Source of the DNA: Chionis minor
Taxonomy: Eukaryota; Chordata; Aves; Charadriiformes; Chionididae
Direction of reading: 5' to 3'
DNA: 64,000 bases
Assembly: GCA_013398295.1 (NCBI GenBank)
Contig: VZSF01010129.1
Location: 321,565 to 385,564, forward strand
Position 1 is the stretch's first letter. Every line of letters begins with the position of its first letter. A program made the translations under genes and the position numbers. The notes under the pieces are model-generated. The model made no database searches, was not told the DNA's origin, and saw only the letters and a program-made list of their open reading frames with translations. Of the stretch, positions 50,201 through 61,503 are shown piece by piece.

Positions 50201-52004
50201 GAGAGATGGATGTTTTTCAGGTGTGGGTGCTTGCTGGGGACACCCGAGGGAATGCCAAAGTGCTTGGTGGGCGCCGGGGTCCTCAGCCAGGGCCCCAGCA
50301 AAGCTCAGGCACCAAATGCCTTTAGATTCATGGGCTGGTCTTTGGGCTCCCAAAAGAAATCAGCTCTCTTATTTTGAAGGTGCTTGCCTTGACTGTCAGA
50401 GATATGGTACATCTTTATTTCTAACGCATTTAAAGATACTTCCTCCCAAGTAAAGGCATCAAATGGAATACAGATAACGTAGGTATTTTTACTAATTGCT
50501 AAAAATAATACATGGATACTTCTAAGATACAATTTGCCATACTATTAAAATATAAGAGCTGTGCAAATAGACCTTCATTACCTTCAAAAACAGAACTAAT
50601 AGTTTCAGGGTGAATGTACCCATCTCCGAGTGGCTGCAATGCCATTGTCCTTCCAAACCACTCCAGGAGCTCACTTAGGAAATAAACATCCATTTTTATG
50701 AGGCTGTCTTATAAGACATCTTACATTATTCTTCATGGAAGAACTGAAGAATATTTCAGGACTGGAGAGTTTGCCAAAATAAGTCATTCACCCATGAGAA
50801 ACACACGTGATGCTGTAGCAACCACAGCCCAGCAGTGGAGAACAAGCAAGGCTGAGTTTCACTTAGCTTTGTGGATTTGCTGCCACTAGGACGATGCTGT
50901 CAGGAGCACACAGGGTATTTACCACCAGGTTTAAAACAGCTAATGCCAGAAGCAGGGGAGGGAGGCAGAACCGCTGCAGCAGGAGGCTCCTGCAAAGCTC
51001 CCCAGGCCCTGGCAGGGGCTGCCTCCAGCAGCTGTAGGCAGCCCTTGGGGTTGCTTCCTCCGACTCCCATCACCATCCTAATTCCTTTGATTTTTAATTA
51101 TTTTTAATGGCCTGGACATAATTTTCAAGGTGCTCCTGTCTGCTAAAACTCATGTTAAATGTTAACACTGCTTGATTTGTCACGGGAGCACCTCCTCCTC
51201 ACTGCAGAAATGCAAGGGGGAGGTGGGAAGGAGCTCGCAGCTCCTCTCCCAGACCCTGGGCTGGGGACTGGGACGCAGCCATGAGAGGCTGCTGGTCGAG
51301 GTGCTTCTCTGTCTTTTCCAAATGCACTTTCTCACAGTCTGGCAATTACCAAATAAGAGCGTTTCTGACAAGGATAACTGGTTTATTCCCAGCACGCCCT
51401 GTATATCAGTAGGGCAGGAGCAAACGGGCTGTGCACAGGACCAGGAGCAGTCTGGCAGCAGCAGTATGGACCTCCCTGCAGCCTTGTTTTTCCTGCGGAG
51501 AAGGAAGTTTGCCTGGGGCTTAACTTTCAGAGCTTGGATGGCAGCAGCATCACAGCAGCATTTTGTGGCCTGTCTTGCCATCCTCTGTTTCCCACTGACA
51601 CCATCAGTAGCCCAAACCCCCTCCACATAGGGTCACGGGGGGCACAAGGCAGGATTCAGCAACTGGCAGTTAATTTTCACTGCGTCACAACAAAATCACT
51701 GCAAAGACAGAAAACGGATGTATCTCCCTGCTGCAAATAAATGTCATAGAGATATTGGTGACTCCACGTATGGAGATTTTGTTCCTCCCTTGAATAATAC
51801 AATTTGGCAGACATAAGAAGCACTAGAAGTGTAACATCAAATGGAAGTTGCCTGAGGAATCAATTCTACATTTATTACTCTCCTTTTACTGATGATGGGA
51901 ATACAAATTAATAAAAGTTGTGACAATAAGGTGATTCCTGGGATTTCCCCTTTTATCCTGTGGCCATCAAATGGCCGCTGCCATGCATTGGTGGGCAGAT
52001 TGAA
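46481..52004. other. Intergenic DNA
   Basis: This is AT-rich unique sequence. It contains a 25-base A-run at 47229-47253 and a short (CCA)n near 49024. I recognise no gene or transposon. Confidence 0.55.
47229..47253 (+). repeat. Poly-A run (25 bases)
   Basis: Uninterrupted A25 preceded by T6. No retroposed body is evident on its left, so it is called a simple repeat rather than a retrogene tail. Confidence 0.9.
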
Positions 52005-52403
52005 ACTTAGAACCATCTAGGTTGGAAGGGACCTTTAAGATCATTGCATACAACCATTAACCTAATACTACCAAAACCACCACTAAACCATGTCCCTTAG
52101 AACCACATCTGTCCGTCTTTTAATAAATACCTCCAGGGATGGTGATTTCGCCACTTCCCTGGGCAGCCTATTCCAACATCTGATAACCTTTTTGGTGAAG
52201 ACATTTTTCCTAATATCTGTCCTAAATCTCCCCTGGTACAACTAGAGTCCATTTCCTCCTGTGCTATCACTTGTTACCTGGGAGAAGAGACCAACCTTCA
52301 CCTCGCTACAACCTCCTTTCAGGCAGCTGTAGAGAGCAGTAAGGTCTCCCCTCAGCTTCCTTTTCTCCAGGCTGAACAACCCCAGTTCCCTCAGCTGCTC
52401 CTC

Positions 52404-52811
52404 CTAAGACTTGCGCTCCAGACCCCTCACCAGCTTCCTTGCTCTTCTCTGAACACACTCCAGCATCTCAATGTCTTTCTTGTAGTGAGGGGCCCAAAAC
52501 TGAACACAGTATTCGAGGTGTGGCCTCACCCGTGCTGAGTACACGGGGACAATCACTGCCCTGGTCCTGGTCACCACACTATTCCTGACACAAGCCAGGA
52601 TGCTGTTGGCTGCCTTGGCTACCTGGGCACACTGCCGCCTTATATTCATCTGGCTGTTGACCAACACCCCCAGGTCCTTTTCCCCCAGGCAGCTTTCCAG
52701 CCACTCTTCCCCAAGCCTGTAGCGCTGCATGGGGTTGTTGCGACCCAAGTGCAGGACCTGGCACTTGGCCTTGTTGAACCTCATACCATTGGCCTCGGCC
52801 CACTGATCCAT
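52404..52811 (-). pseudogene. CR1 ORF2 C-terminal fragment
   Basis: This open frame of 135 codons inside the CR1 copy encodes the region after the reverse transcriptase active site, including [15 protein letters not shown] and [11 protein letters not shown]. It ends where the element's 3' UTR begins. It is separated by a frameshift from the upstream reverse transcriptase frame and is a relic, not a host gene. Confidence 0.9.
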
Positions 52812-52849
52812 CCTGTCCAGACCCCTCTGTGGAGACTTCTTGCCCTTAG

Positions 52850-53540
52850 TCAGGTCAACAGCCCTTCACAGCTTGGTGTCATCTGCAAACTTACTGAGGG
52901 TACACTCCCCTCATCCAGGTCATTGATAAAGATATCAAAGAGAACCGGCTCCAGTACTGATCCCTGGGGAACATTGCTTGTGACTGGCCACCAACTGGAT
53001 TTAACTCCATTCACCAGAACTCTCTGGGCCTGGCCATCTAGCCAGTTTTTCACCCAGTGAAGAGTATGCCCATCTAAGCCATGAGCAGCCAGTTTCTCCT
53101 GGAGAATGCTGCGGGAAATGGTGTCAAAAGCTTTACTAAAGTCCAGGTAAACAACATCTACAGCCTTTCCCTCATCCACTAAGCCAGTCACTTTATCATA
53201 GAAGGAGATCAGGTTTGTCAAGCAGGACTTGCTTTTCATAAACCCATGCTGACTGGGCCTGATCACCTGGTTGTCCTGCAGGTGCTGCATAATGGCACTC
53301 AAGATGATCTGTTCCACAACCTTCCTAGGCACTGAGGTCAGACTGACAGGCCTGTAGTTCCCTGGATCCTCCTTACGGCCCTTCTTGTGGATGGGCATCG
53401 CATTTGCTAACCTACAGTCAAATGGGACCTCCCTGGTTAGCCAGGAATGCTGATAAATGATGGAAAGTGGCTTAGTGAAAAGATCACCCAACGAGCTGGC
53501 TACCCTTGCCTGGGGTGTGAAGAAGTGGAGGTCCATTATG
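52850..53540 (-). pseudogene. CR1 ORF2 reverse transcriptase fragment
   Basis: This frame carries the fingers and palm of the CR1 reverse transcriptase through motif B, then loses the frame just before FADD. The open frame extends to 53599, but recognisable CR1 similarity begins around the residues [14 protein letters not shown]. The N-terminal endonuclease domain is missing, as is usual for 5'-truncated LINE copies. Confidence 0.9.
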
Positions 53541-53799
53541 TTTGGGGATGAAGCATGGAGAGAGGGGAGGTTTAAGGCCCATTGCCATGGAAAGTTCATG
53601 GGTTCTGATTAAATGTACAATAGCATGTCCTACTTGAAAGGTAGGTGATGGATATGAGCAAACATTGCTGTAGGATATGTAAGAGGCAAACAAAGACCTT
53701 TGGAAAAGCAGGTTTACTATGAATGCAATCTACTTAATGGAGTTACATTGAAATCAAGAGAAAATGGTTTCTCTTCTTCCTTACTCTTTAATAAGGCCT

Positions 53800-54399
53800 T
53801 ACTCTTTAAGAGGGCAAATGGCATCCTGGGGTGCATCAAGAAGAGCATGGCCAGCAGGTCAAGGGAGGTCACCCTCCCTCTTTATTCTGCCCTGGTGAGA
53901 CCAGATCTGGAGTACTGTGTCCAGTTCTGGGCTCCCCAGTTCAAGAAGGACAGGGAACTGCTGGAGTGGGCACAGCAAAGGGCTACAAAGATGGTGAGTT
54001 GTCTGGAACAACTGGCTGAGGAACTTGGGTCTTTTTAGTCTGGAGAAGAGAAGACTGAGGGGGGATCTCATCTCGTCAATTAAGTTTATAAAAATTTAAA
54101 GGGAGGGTGCCAGGAGGAGGGGGCCAGTCTTTTTTCAGTGGTGCCCAGTAATAGGACAAGAGGAAACGGGCACAAACTTGAACATAGGAAGTTCCATCTG
54201 AACATGAGGAGGAACTTCTTTACTTTGAGGGTGGCAGAGCACCGGAACAGAGAGGTGATGGAGTCTCCAACTCTGGAGACATTCACAACCTGCCTGGACA
54301 CCATCCTGTGCAACTTGCTCTAGGTGAACCTGCTCTGGCAGGAGGGGTTGGACTGGCTGGTTTCCCGAGGTCCCTTCCAACCCTTGTGATTCTGTAATG
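53800..54399 (+). mobile_element. CR1 LINE 3' part, opposite orientation
   Basis: This plus-strand CR1 copy begins about 260 bases from the 5' end of the minus-strand copy. It retains the last part of ORF2 ([19 protein letters not shown], then [20 protein letters not shown], open to a stop near 54038) and the 3' UTR (AGTTCCATCTGAACATGAGG, ACTTTGAGGGTGGCAGAGCA, AGGTCCCTTCCAACCCTTGT), ending TGATTCTGTAATG. The two copies are placed head to head. Small differences from the usual CR1 sequence break the frame after [11 protein letters not shown]. Confidence 0.93.
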
Positions 54400-57300
54400 C
54401 CAACACAGCCCAGAAAAGAATATGCCTTAAATGCAGTTTGATACCCCCGTACCTCTTCTTTGTATCCCTCTGAAGGAGCTCTCTTGCAGACCTTACCAGT
54501 GCAAAATTTCTCTCTACAGAAGTGACCCTTCAAGGGTTTGACAATTTTCCCTGTATGAGTGGAGGAGGGGAAAAATAAGACCAAAAAACCTTGACCTTTA
54601 AAGAACAAGCCTGCCAAATTCAAGGGACAATTTTCATGAAATGGACCATTAAATCATTCAGCGCTCTTCCTAAGCACAAAGTCCCCGGTTACTATCCTGC
54701 ACCCACTTCGCTTTTATTAATTTCTAATGCCTATTAGTCTTTCTTCATTAAACGGGAGAAGAGTGGGTTTCACGTGCTGCAGCACAGACCCACCTCCACC
54801 ACGGAGACAAAACAGAGACCCATCCCTGCTCCCGTGGGAGCCCTGGCTGCCCAGCCTGCTCCCTGGGGACAGAGCCCACGGCATCGCAGCACGCACGAGG
54901 GTCTTTCTGAGCCACGTTTTTGGCATCTCCGCTGTGCCTGGGATGGGTGGCGCTTTGTGCCACCCCGGGGTGTGCCAGGCTTTGCCTGAGGCTCCTGTGG
55001 CTGCTCGTGACAGATGAGCTTGACAGCCTGTGCCGCAGCCAGGTGACTGAGCATTAGCTCGCCTGCGAGTGCAGGCACTAAGTAAATCTCATTCCTAATC
55101 CAAATCGCTTTTGATAAGAACAAAAGCTGTGTGCAAATGAATATTTCCATCTTATTTCAAATTCTAGGTTTCAACTGCAATATTAATGCTATTTTACAGT
55201 GTAATTTACTTGTAATAATATGTCATTATTGCCATTTTACAGTTTTCTCTTAAAGTAGTAAAGAAAATGTTTTAAAAGGCACAAATAGCTGCAGCACAAA
55301 TCTCCATTCAGCCTAGGAATCTGTGCTTTCCCGTCAGAATGGCACGTAATTGAAAACAATGACATCCCCAATGCGCTAAACACTCCAGTCATTAACGCAT
55401 TTTTATTTTGGAATAAAAGAGCGCACTTATAGCTTTTATCCTAAATAGTAAATATAAATTAAACATTTCTGTTCCGTTCCCAGAATGGCATCTGCCAGTG
55501 AAGTCAGGGCTGACCTCGAACACTTTCCACAAGCGCGCCTCAAACCAACACGCTGGGTTTAGACACGAGCCTCCCCGATGCGCAGAGTTTGCCTGCAACA
55601 CAGCACAAAAAAGGCAGCCTGCGACAGGAGAAGCATCCTTACCTGGTGACAGGTTCCTGAGTGCCAGGTGACAGTACCACTGGATTGGCAGGAATTGCAG
55701 AAAACCTGGGCAAGCTTTCAAAAGCTAGGCTGCATGCGAAGGGATAGAGGTGTCACGAGGAAGTGTTGCTCGGTGGAGAAGATGTACTTCATACACCGTA
55801 CATGTAGTTTTACACCACTTATGTTTCCATCTCTTCTCTATGTCCTTGGATGAAAACTGTTAGTCCTTTTGATCCGTGAGGGAACCCATCCTGGGGAAGA
55901 GCTGACAGTCGAAGTCTTTGCTCTGTGAAAGGCTCCACAGACATTAAGGGCAGGATCCTACTATTATTAATGAAAAAAATAAATATGTCAACAGTTGGAC
56001 TTAAATAGCAGCCATCGCTTGGTAGGAACTTGAAAACCCTATTTACGCCTTGCACGAGCACTTCCAGCACCTTTCCATGCAAGAAGTGTCCTCACAGCTC
56101 TGTCTCGCCCCCTGTGCACTCCCTGTCAGTGGGAGGAGGGACGGGAGCTGTGTTTGGCAGGAATGGAGATACGGACACTCCTCTTCCAGGGAAAAGGCCC
56201 TCCTGTAGTCTGTGCGTGCGACATCTCTGTGCAGCCAGGCCACACCACCGCGGTGCTTGGGCACAAGCCTGAACTACAGGCAGCTCTGAATGCACCAGCC
56301 CTGAAACCTGCTGGGGACCATGAGTTGGACACTGCTGCCCTCAGAATTTCACTGAAGCCCAGTGAGCAAATGAGACCATCAGGGTTTGGCTGCCAGTCAG
56401 GCAGCAAAAACCTCTTTGCATAAACCTTTTCACCCTAACAAGGCAAGTGAAGAGGGACTGCAAAAATAATTTTTAATTTTTATCAGTCTTTATCCTTGCT
56501 TACTTCGTGGTGTACCTGTTTGCACGGCCAGAGGGTTTCAACCATTTGGTTCATCAGGGTGGAGATCAGAGTCAAAGGATACAAGCTGGCTGTGCAGGAG
56601 AGTCTAAAGACTGTCACAGACTTCCTGTCCTTCTCCAGAAGGATTCCCACCGCCATCCCCCACCATGACACTCCACAGACAGATGGGGTGAAGGCTATTG
56701 AGCTCCGAGTGGTCAGGAGGGTTGTAGGTTACACATCAGGTTGTCCCCTGAAGTCTGGGAGTTTATACCAGCAGCGACTATTGTTGAGCAGCTGTGAGAT
56801 TTACGCCACATTTCCAAGAAAGTACGATTTCTCAGTGTGATCTCTATCTGAATTTGGCAGAAAAATATTTAATGGCTGGCAAAACATTAGTAAATAAAAG
56901 CAGATCAAGATGATGTTGTTACAATAACAGATTACATTACCATTCTCTGTCCTTAGGAAAACCCTGATTAGACCAAGATCCTCACGGGGTCTTATGAATA
57001 AGTCAGGAAAGGGCTCTAATGACCCCGCGTGAGAGCGTGCGAGCTGCAGCGCAGCCAGCGAGGTGCCAGGTGCCTCTCAAAGAGGCACTAGCCTGGATGA
57101 CTAACAGCAGTTATCACAGGGGGGTTGTTGATTTTCCTTAATAATTTGGGCCAGATTTTCTGCTAGTATAAACTAGCACTGCTCTATTGAAGCCAAGAGA
57201 GCACCGCCAATTTATATCGGCAAACCCTGACCCTTAGTCTATTTTTAATCCCTTTTTTATGCAAGTCTTCATTATCTTATTGAAGAATTGTACCTCAGTC

Positions 57301-58630
57301 AGAATATTCCCCACTACAGGGAGAAGCAACAGACTTTTCTTGTATGGGAAACTCCAATAGCTGAAGTACCCTTCCACCTTTGCAAGCACACCTAGCATTG
57401 ATTGCTGATCTTAGATATCGAATTGCATAATTACTGTAGTAAGAGAAAATTACTTTTTGCTTGTGAGTGTCAGGACAGCTCTGAATCCATGAATGACTCA
57501 CCCTCAGGCACTGGTGTTTAATTTATGAGCTATTTATCTCCTTGCACACACCCCAGCACAAACAATTATACTTAGTAATTTGTTGATCTTATCAAGGCTG
57601 TTTGATGTTACCATTGCCACCTCCAATAATGCTGTGCTTTGAAACTTAAACAGGATTTATAACCAAATTTGGATACTTCGCACACAATTCAGATTTTGGA
57701 GAAGTTTAACTCCTGGGCAGCTAAAGGGTGATGTGCGGAGTCTTCAAAGGAGAGCAAATGTTGCATCTTTTGCTGGCCAGTGTGGTGAGGTGGCCCTTCA
57801 GCAGCATCAGAGCCCCTGGTAAGAGCTCTTTCTGTCCTTGCAGGGCACGGGTCAGTTTTCCTGGCCAGGAGAGGAGCGGGTCCCTGTCCTGGGCCAAGGC
57901 ACCTGCATCGCCTCCCTCCCATCCGCATTTTGGGCAGGATGCAATACCTGGCTGTGGCTAAACCCTCACGGTGGCGTTCAGGCACTGAGCCATGCTGTCC
58001 TCCCTCAAAGCCCGTCCTGCTGCTCCGGTTCGCTCCTGGGAACCTTTTTATTACGTGGGGAACAGCCTTCCTCATTACTGAATGAGGACTCTATTAACCT
58101 TTAAATTATAACATGTTTACCGTAAATCAAACTTGATGGACCCCTTTGCATGATCTAACTCTCTCTCTCTGTTGTCGGAGTAGGAGCCAGACGTGGGGCC
58201 ACCCATGCTTACCTCAGGCTGTACTTTGGGTGCAGGCAGCTCCTCTGTGCGTCCATGGCTGTGATGTGGTGAAGGGTCTCACAAACGGGTTTCCCAATTT
58301 CCTCCTCACAAACCTTTCCTCCTCCTTGCGTGCTGCCCTGATCACTGAAACAGAGCAAGTCAACTCGGTATCAAGAGGTAGAAGCAGCGCAGAGATTTAA
58401 CTCCGTACTTTCAAGTCCCGGCTTAACTTAACGTTGGAGCGGGAGGTGCAGCCTTCGGCCAGGCGGGGGATCTCTGCGGGCGGCACGGACAGCACACACC
58501 ACGCTTGACTCTGCTTGAGCAGGAGGGTCTGGGTCACCGGGGCTGAACACATGGTCACCACAGAGCGGCACTTCTTCCATCCCTACCCTCACCGAAGTAG
58601 CCCTTGGCGCGTCACTTACCTGTGTTTGGC
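54400..58630. other. Intergenic DNA between CR1 copies
   Basis: Mixed sequence with no recognisable gene. It contains the candidate conserved block at 55130-55510, listed separately. GC-rich patches near 54780-55040 and 56040-56340 give overlapping open frames on both strands, without domains. Confidence 0.55.
55130..55510. promoter_or_regulatory. Candidate conserved non-coding element
   Basis: About 380 bases of AT-rich but non-repetitive sequence with several TAAT-type cores, such as GCAATATTAATGCT, GTAATTTACTTGTAATAATA, GGCACGTAATTGAAAAC and CAGTCATTAACGCATTTTTA. The flanks are GC-richer and full of CR1 debris. It has the look of vertebrate developmental enhancers, but cross-species conservation was not tested. 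Confidence 0.3.
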
Positions 58631-58632
58631 CG

Positions 58633-58947
58633 TACAAATACATAAAGGGAGGGGGCCAGGAGGAGGGGGCCAGTCTTTTTTCAGTGGTATCCAGTGATAG
58701 GACAAGGGGCAATGGGTATAAAATTGAATATAGGAAGTTCCATCTCAACATGAGGAGGAACTTCCTTACTTTGAGGGTGGCAGAGCACTGGAACAGGCTG
58801 CCCAGGGAGGTGGTGGAGTCTCTGACTCTGGAGACATTCAAAACCCACCTGGACACCATCCTGTGCAACCTGCTGTATGTGGACCTGCTCTGGCAGGAGG
58901 GTTGGACCAGATGATCTCCAGCGGTCCCTTAACATTCTGTGATTTTG
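58633..58947 (+). mobile_element. CR1 LINE 3' fragment
   Basis: This copy of about 315 bases starts at ACAAATACATAAAGGGAGG and includes AGTCTTTTTTCAGTGGTATC, AGGAAGTTCCATCTCAACAT, CACTGGAACAGGCTGCCCAG and GGAGGGTTGGACCAGATGAT, ending ATTCTGTGATTTTG. It shares unusual variants with the copy at 53800-54399 (for example CCAGTCTTTTTTCAGTGG), which suggests the same subfamily. The open frames on both strands across it are CR1-derived. Confidence 0.93.
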
Positions 58948-59239
58948 TACCCCCCCCACAACCTTGGCCTTTGCGATTGCGCCCGTTGTGCAAAGCCCAC
59001 AGGGACCAGCAGTGCTGAGGCCAAAGCCCTTCCCCTCCCGCAGCACTGGCAGCACCGCCGAGGGCAGGGAAAACCCCGTGTTCCTGTCCAGCCAGCTGGA
59101 TCTGCCAGCCCACGTACTTTCCGAGACCTCGATGAACATCTTTTGTTAACTCACACATGGCATGTGCTCTTACAACAGCCACAGATTTGATTTTCTAGAT
59201 GGTTTGTAAAGCTTTTCTGTGCTGAGCACATACATTTTG

Positions 59240-59715
59240 CATGTAGAAAATAAAACGCTACAGGCATTCCGTAACTGGCTGGAGCCGTAATGAGCTCCGA
59301 TGAGCAGGCACCTACCAAATCATTGGTTTATGATGGCAAGCACACACATGTAACTTATTTCACGATATGCAACAGGCTGCCATATGTGTTTATTTCCGTG
59401 GATCGGGAATGGGCACTACCTGCAGATAGAAGCCAAGAAATAACTGCTTCAAAGATAGCCTCGTAATGCAGAATTTACTGCAAAACTTTCAAAGCCCAAC
59501 CAGCACGCCACTATTTCAATCCATTGGGATACTGGGATGAATACCGCTACTTCATCATCATCATTTCAAAGCCTCCTATGGGTTTCATGGTTTAATTGAA
59601 GTGAAATGGTGGATTAGCATAATCAAACATACGGAGTTAGTATGGGGGAATGAACATTAAAACAAGTGATTATTAAATAACTAACTTCTAATGATCTCAC
59701 CCCTCTTCATCCTCT
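59240..59715. promoter_or_regulatory. Candidate conserved non-coding element
   Basis: About 475 bases of non-repetitive AT-rich sequence with homeodomain-type and other compact motifs, such as CAAATCATTGGTTTATGATG, TTTCATGGTTTAATTGAAG, GTGGATTAGCATAATCAAAC and GATTATTAAATAACTAAC. It resembles developmental enhancer sequence in texture only; no alignment was possible. Confidence 0.28.
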
Positions 59716-60564
59716 GTGAGCCGAGTTGGAGTGGAGGGAAATTTTAAAATCTAGCGAACTTTTTTTTTTTAAATTTAAAATCTTGCCATACACATTGGTC
59801 GTTCAGAATGCGATTTTACAGTCCTACCCTGTGTCTTGGTGGAAGAAAAACTCAGCGTTTAAACCACCCAACGGGAGGGGGCACGCAGCATCCCTGCTGA
59901 CTGCCACGGTAAGGTCCGACAGAGCTCTACAAGGACCATTTGAACAAGCCTGGCAGCCACCAGAACATCAAAGACCACAGGGAGAGAGCACGTTGCTGAC
60001 ACTTTTGGAGCTACGAGGGCTATGTGCCAGCTTGCTGGTGCAGAGGCAGGAGGAGCAGAGCCCAGCTGCTGCCCACGGCTGGCACCGCCGGGCAGCATCA
60101 ATAAAGCACCAGGAGGTGTTCAGCTAAGCTACCCCAGCTACAACGCAGCCACCCTCTGGCTGGAAACTTGTTCCTTGGGAGAGAGGGAAGAAAAATACGG
60201 CTTACGACATGGCGTTTCCGAAGCAGGCGCTCTGGCATACAGACTCCTTGACCAACCAGGCCCTGCGGGCTGGGAAGAGATCAGGGTGAATTTGGGCGAT
60301 GAAGGGGAGAAGGTAGATGGAAGCCTGCAGCAGGTAAGGAAAGGAGCCTGCAGGAAAGGTAAATAATTTAGAACAATTACAATAATGCTACTACCTCTAC
60401 AGGGCTGGATACAGTCAATGAAAGAGCAAATGAACATGAAATAAAGACAATACTTTTCTTTTTTTTTTTTTAAAGTAAAGATTTTAATCAAAATACAGAA
60501 CTGGGAAGGACGCTAAAGAGAATTTTGGGGATAGCCTTTGAAGAAAAGTTGCTTTGGAGAGGAA

Positions 60565-60655
60565 GCCAGAATGGTGGTGTTGGCTAAGATCAGAGGCCCA
60601 TCCATCCACATCCTGGTTTTTGACAGTGGCCAACAGATGCCTGACAGAGAAAAGG
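60565..60655 (-). mobile_element. Old CR1-like LINE tail
   Basis: On the minus strand CAGGCATCTGTTGGCCACTG, then a diverged GGATG...GGATGGGCCTCTGATCT, resembles the 3' region of ancient sauropsid CR1 families (GGCCACTGTCAGAGACAGGA...TGGGCTAGATGGACC). It is heavily diverged. A minus-strand A-run about 90 bases further on (around 60459-60473) may be unrelated. Confidence 0.4.
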
Positions 60656-61477
60656 CACATACCAGTTCTCCCAGCATCCAGCGATTTGTGACTTAAAGAC
60701 ACTCTAAGTGCAGAGGTGATACCTTTGTTTTTAACAGGTGGGCTTTTTTCTCCAATAAACCCTCTTCCCCCCCGCCCCCGCCATGGCTCTGCCCAAGCCT
60801 TTTTGGAACCCTTGCCTACCTTCAGCATCCACATCACCTTGTAGCAAGAAGTGCACAGCTGAAGCCATGTAAAGTAAGTGTTTTAGCCTGTCGCCCACAC
60901 TAGCCCGAGCACTGAATTTATGAAGACAGGGAAATCCTTCAGTTCGGCTGTGGAATATCCTGACCCCAAAGATGCTCAAAAGGCAGTCAAGAGATGGCCA
61001 GCTACATTTTGGTGGCTCTTATCCTACTGTTTACTTCAATTTTCAAATGGCCGGACAAACACACCTGAGTTTCAGGCAGTTAGGTGGCTATTTCTAGTTC
61101 ATCACTGACCACTGAGCACACCCGCTATCTGTTTTACTTTAGGTAACATACGATGGAAAAAATATCATATTTTATCTGATATATTAATCCACACAGAAAG
61201 CCCAAGCCTGCTATCCTTGTGCTGTTCTGGGAAATACCGATTAGGACAGAAAACTATATCCTACATGAGAGGTATCTGTGGATACAAATGGTCTTCAAAA
61301 GTTAAACTTCCATTATTCTTTGTGCTTCTTAATGGTCTGAAATGTCACATATTGGGGTGCCCAAGCACATCACCTAGATACTGCTATTGGTGCTGCCAAT
61401 AAAAGACAGCATTAAGCTCTTACTTGGTTACAGTAATGTGTTTATGTGACCAGAAACATACTTTTAAAAGTGAATCT

Positions 61478-61503
61478 ACACACACACACACTCTCACTCT
61501 CTC
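61478..61503. repeat. CA/CT microsatellite
   Basis: ACACACACACACA followed by CTCTCACTCTCTC, then one undetermined base (N) at 61504. The N probably marks uncertainty about repeat length. Confidence 0.9.

Larger units (their letters stand above)
52006..53540 (-). mobile_element. CR1 LINE with degenerate reverse transcriptase
   Basis: This 5'-truncated avian CR1 retrotransposon of about 1.5 kb keeps part of ORF2 and the whole 3' UTR. The minus-strand protein shows the reverse transcriptase in order: [15 protein letters not shown], then SQHGF and SCLTNL, then YLDFSKAFD (motif A), then NVPQGSVL (motif B) and FINDLDEG. The catalytic FADDTK at about 52875-52889 is in a different frame from these, so a small deletion has broken the frame between motif B and the active-site aspartates. 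The C-terminal part ([11 protein letters not shown], then [23 protein letters not shown]) lies in another frame downstream. The 3' end is near CTAGGTTGGAAGGGACC on the plus strand at 52016. The copy cannot make an active enzyme. Confidence 0.95.

Noticed and set aside
60484..60837. 117-codon minus-strand open frame
   Set aside because: It runs through an old CR1-like tail and ends in an AT-rich tract, so it is not a gene.
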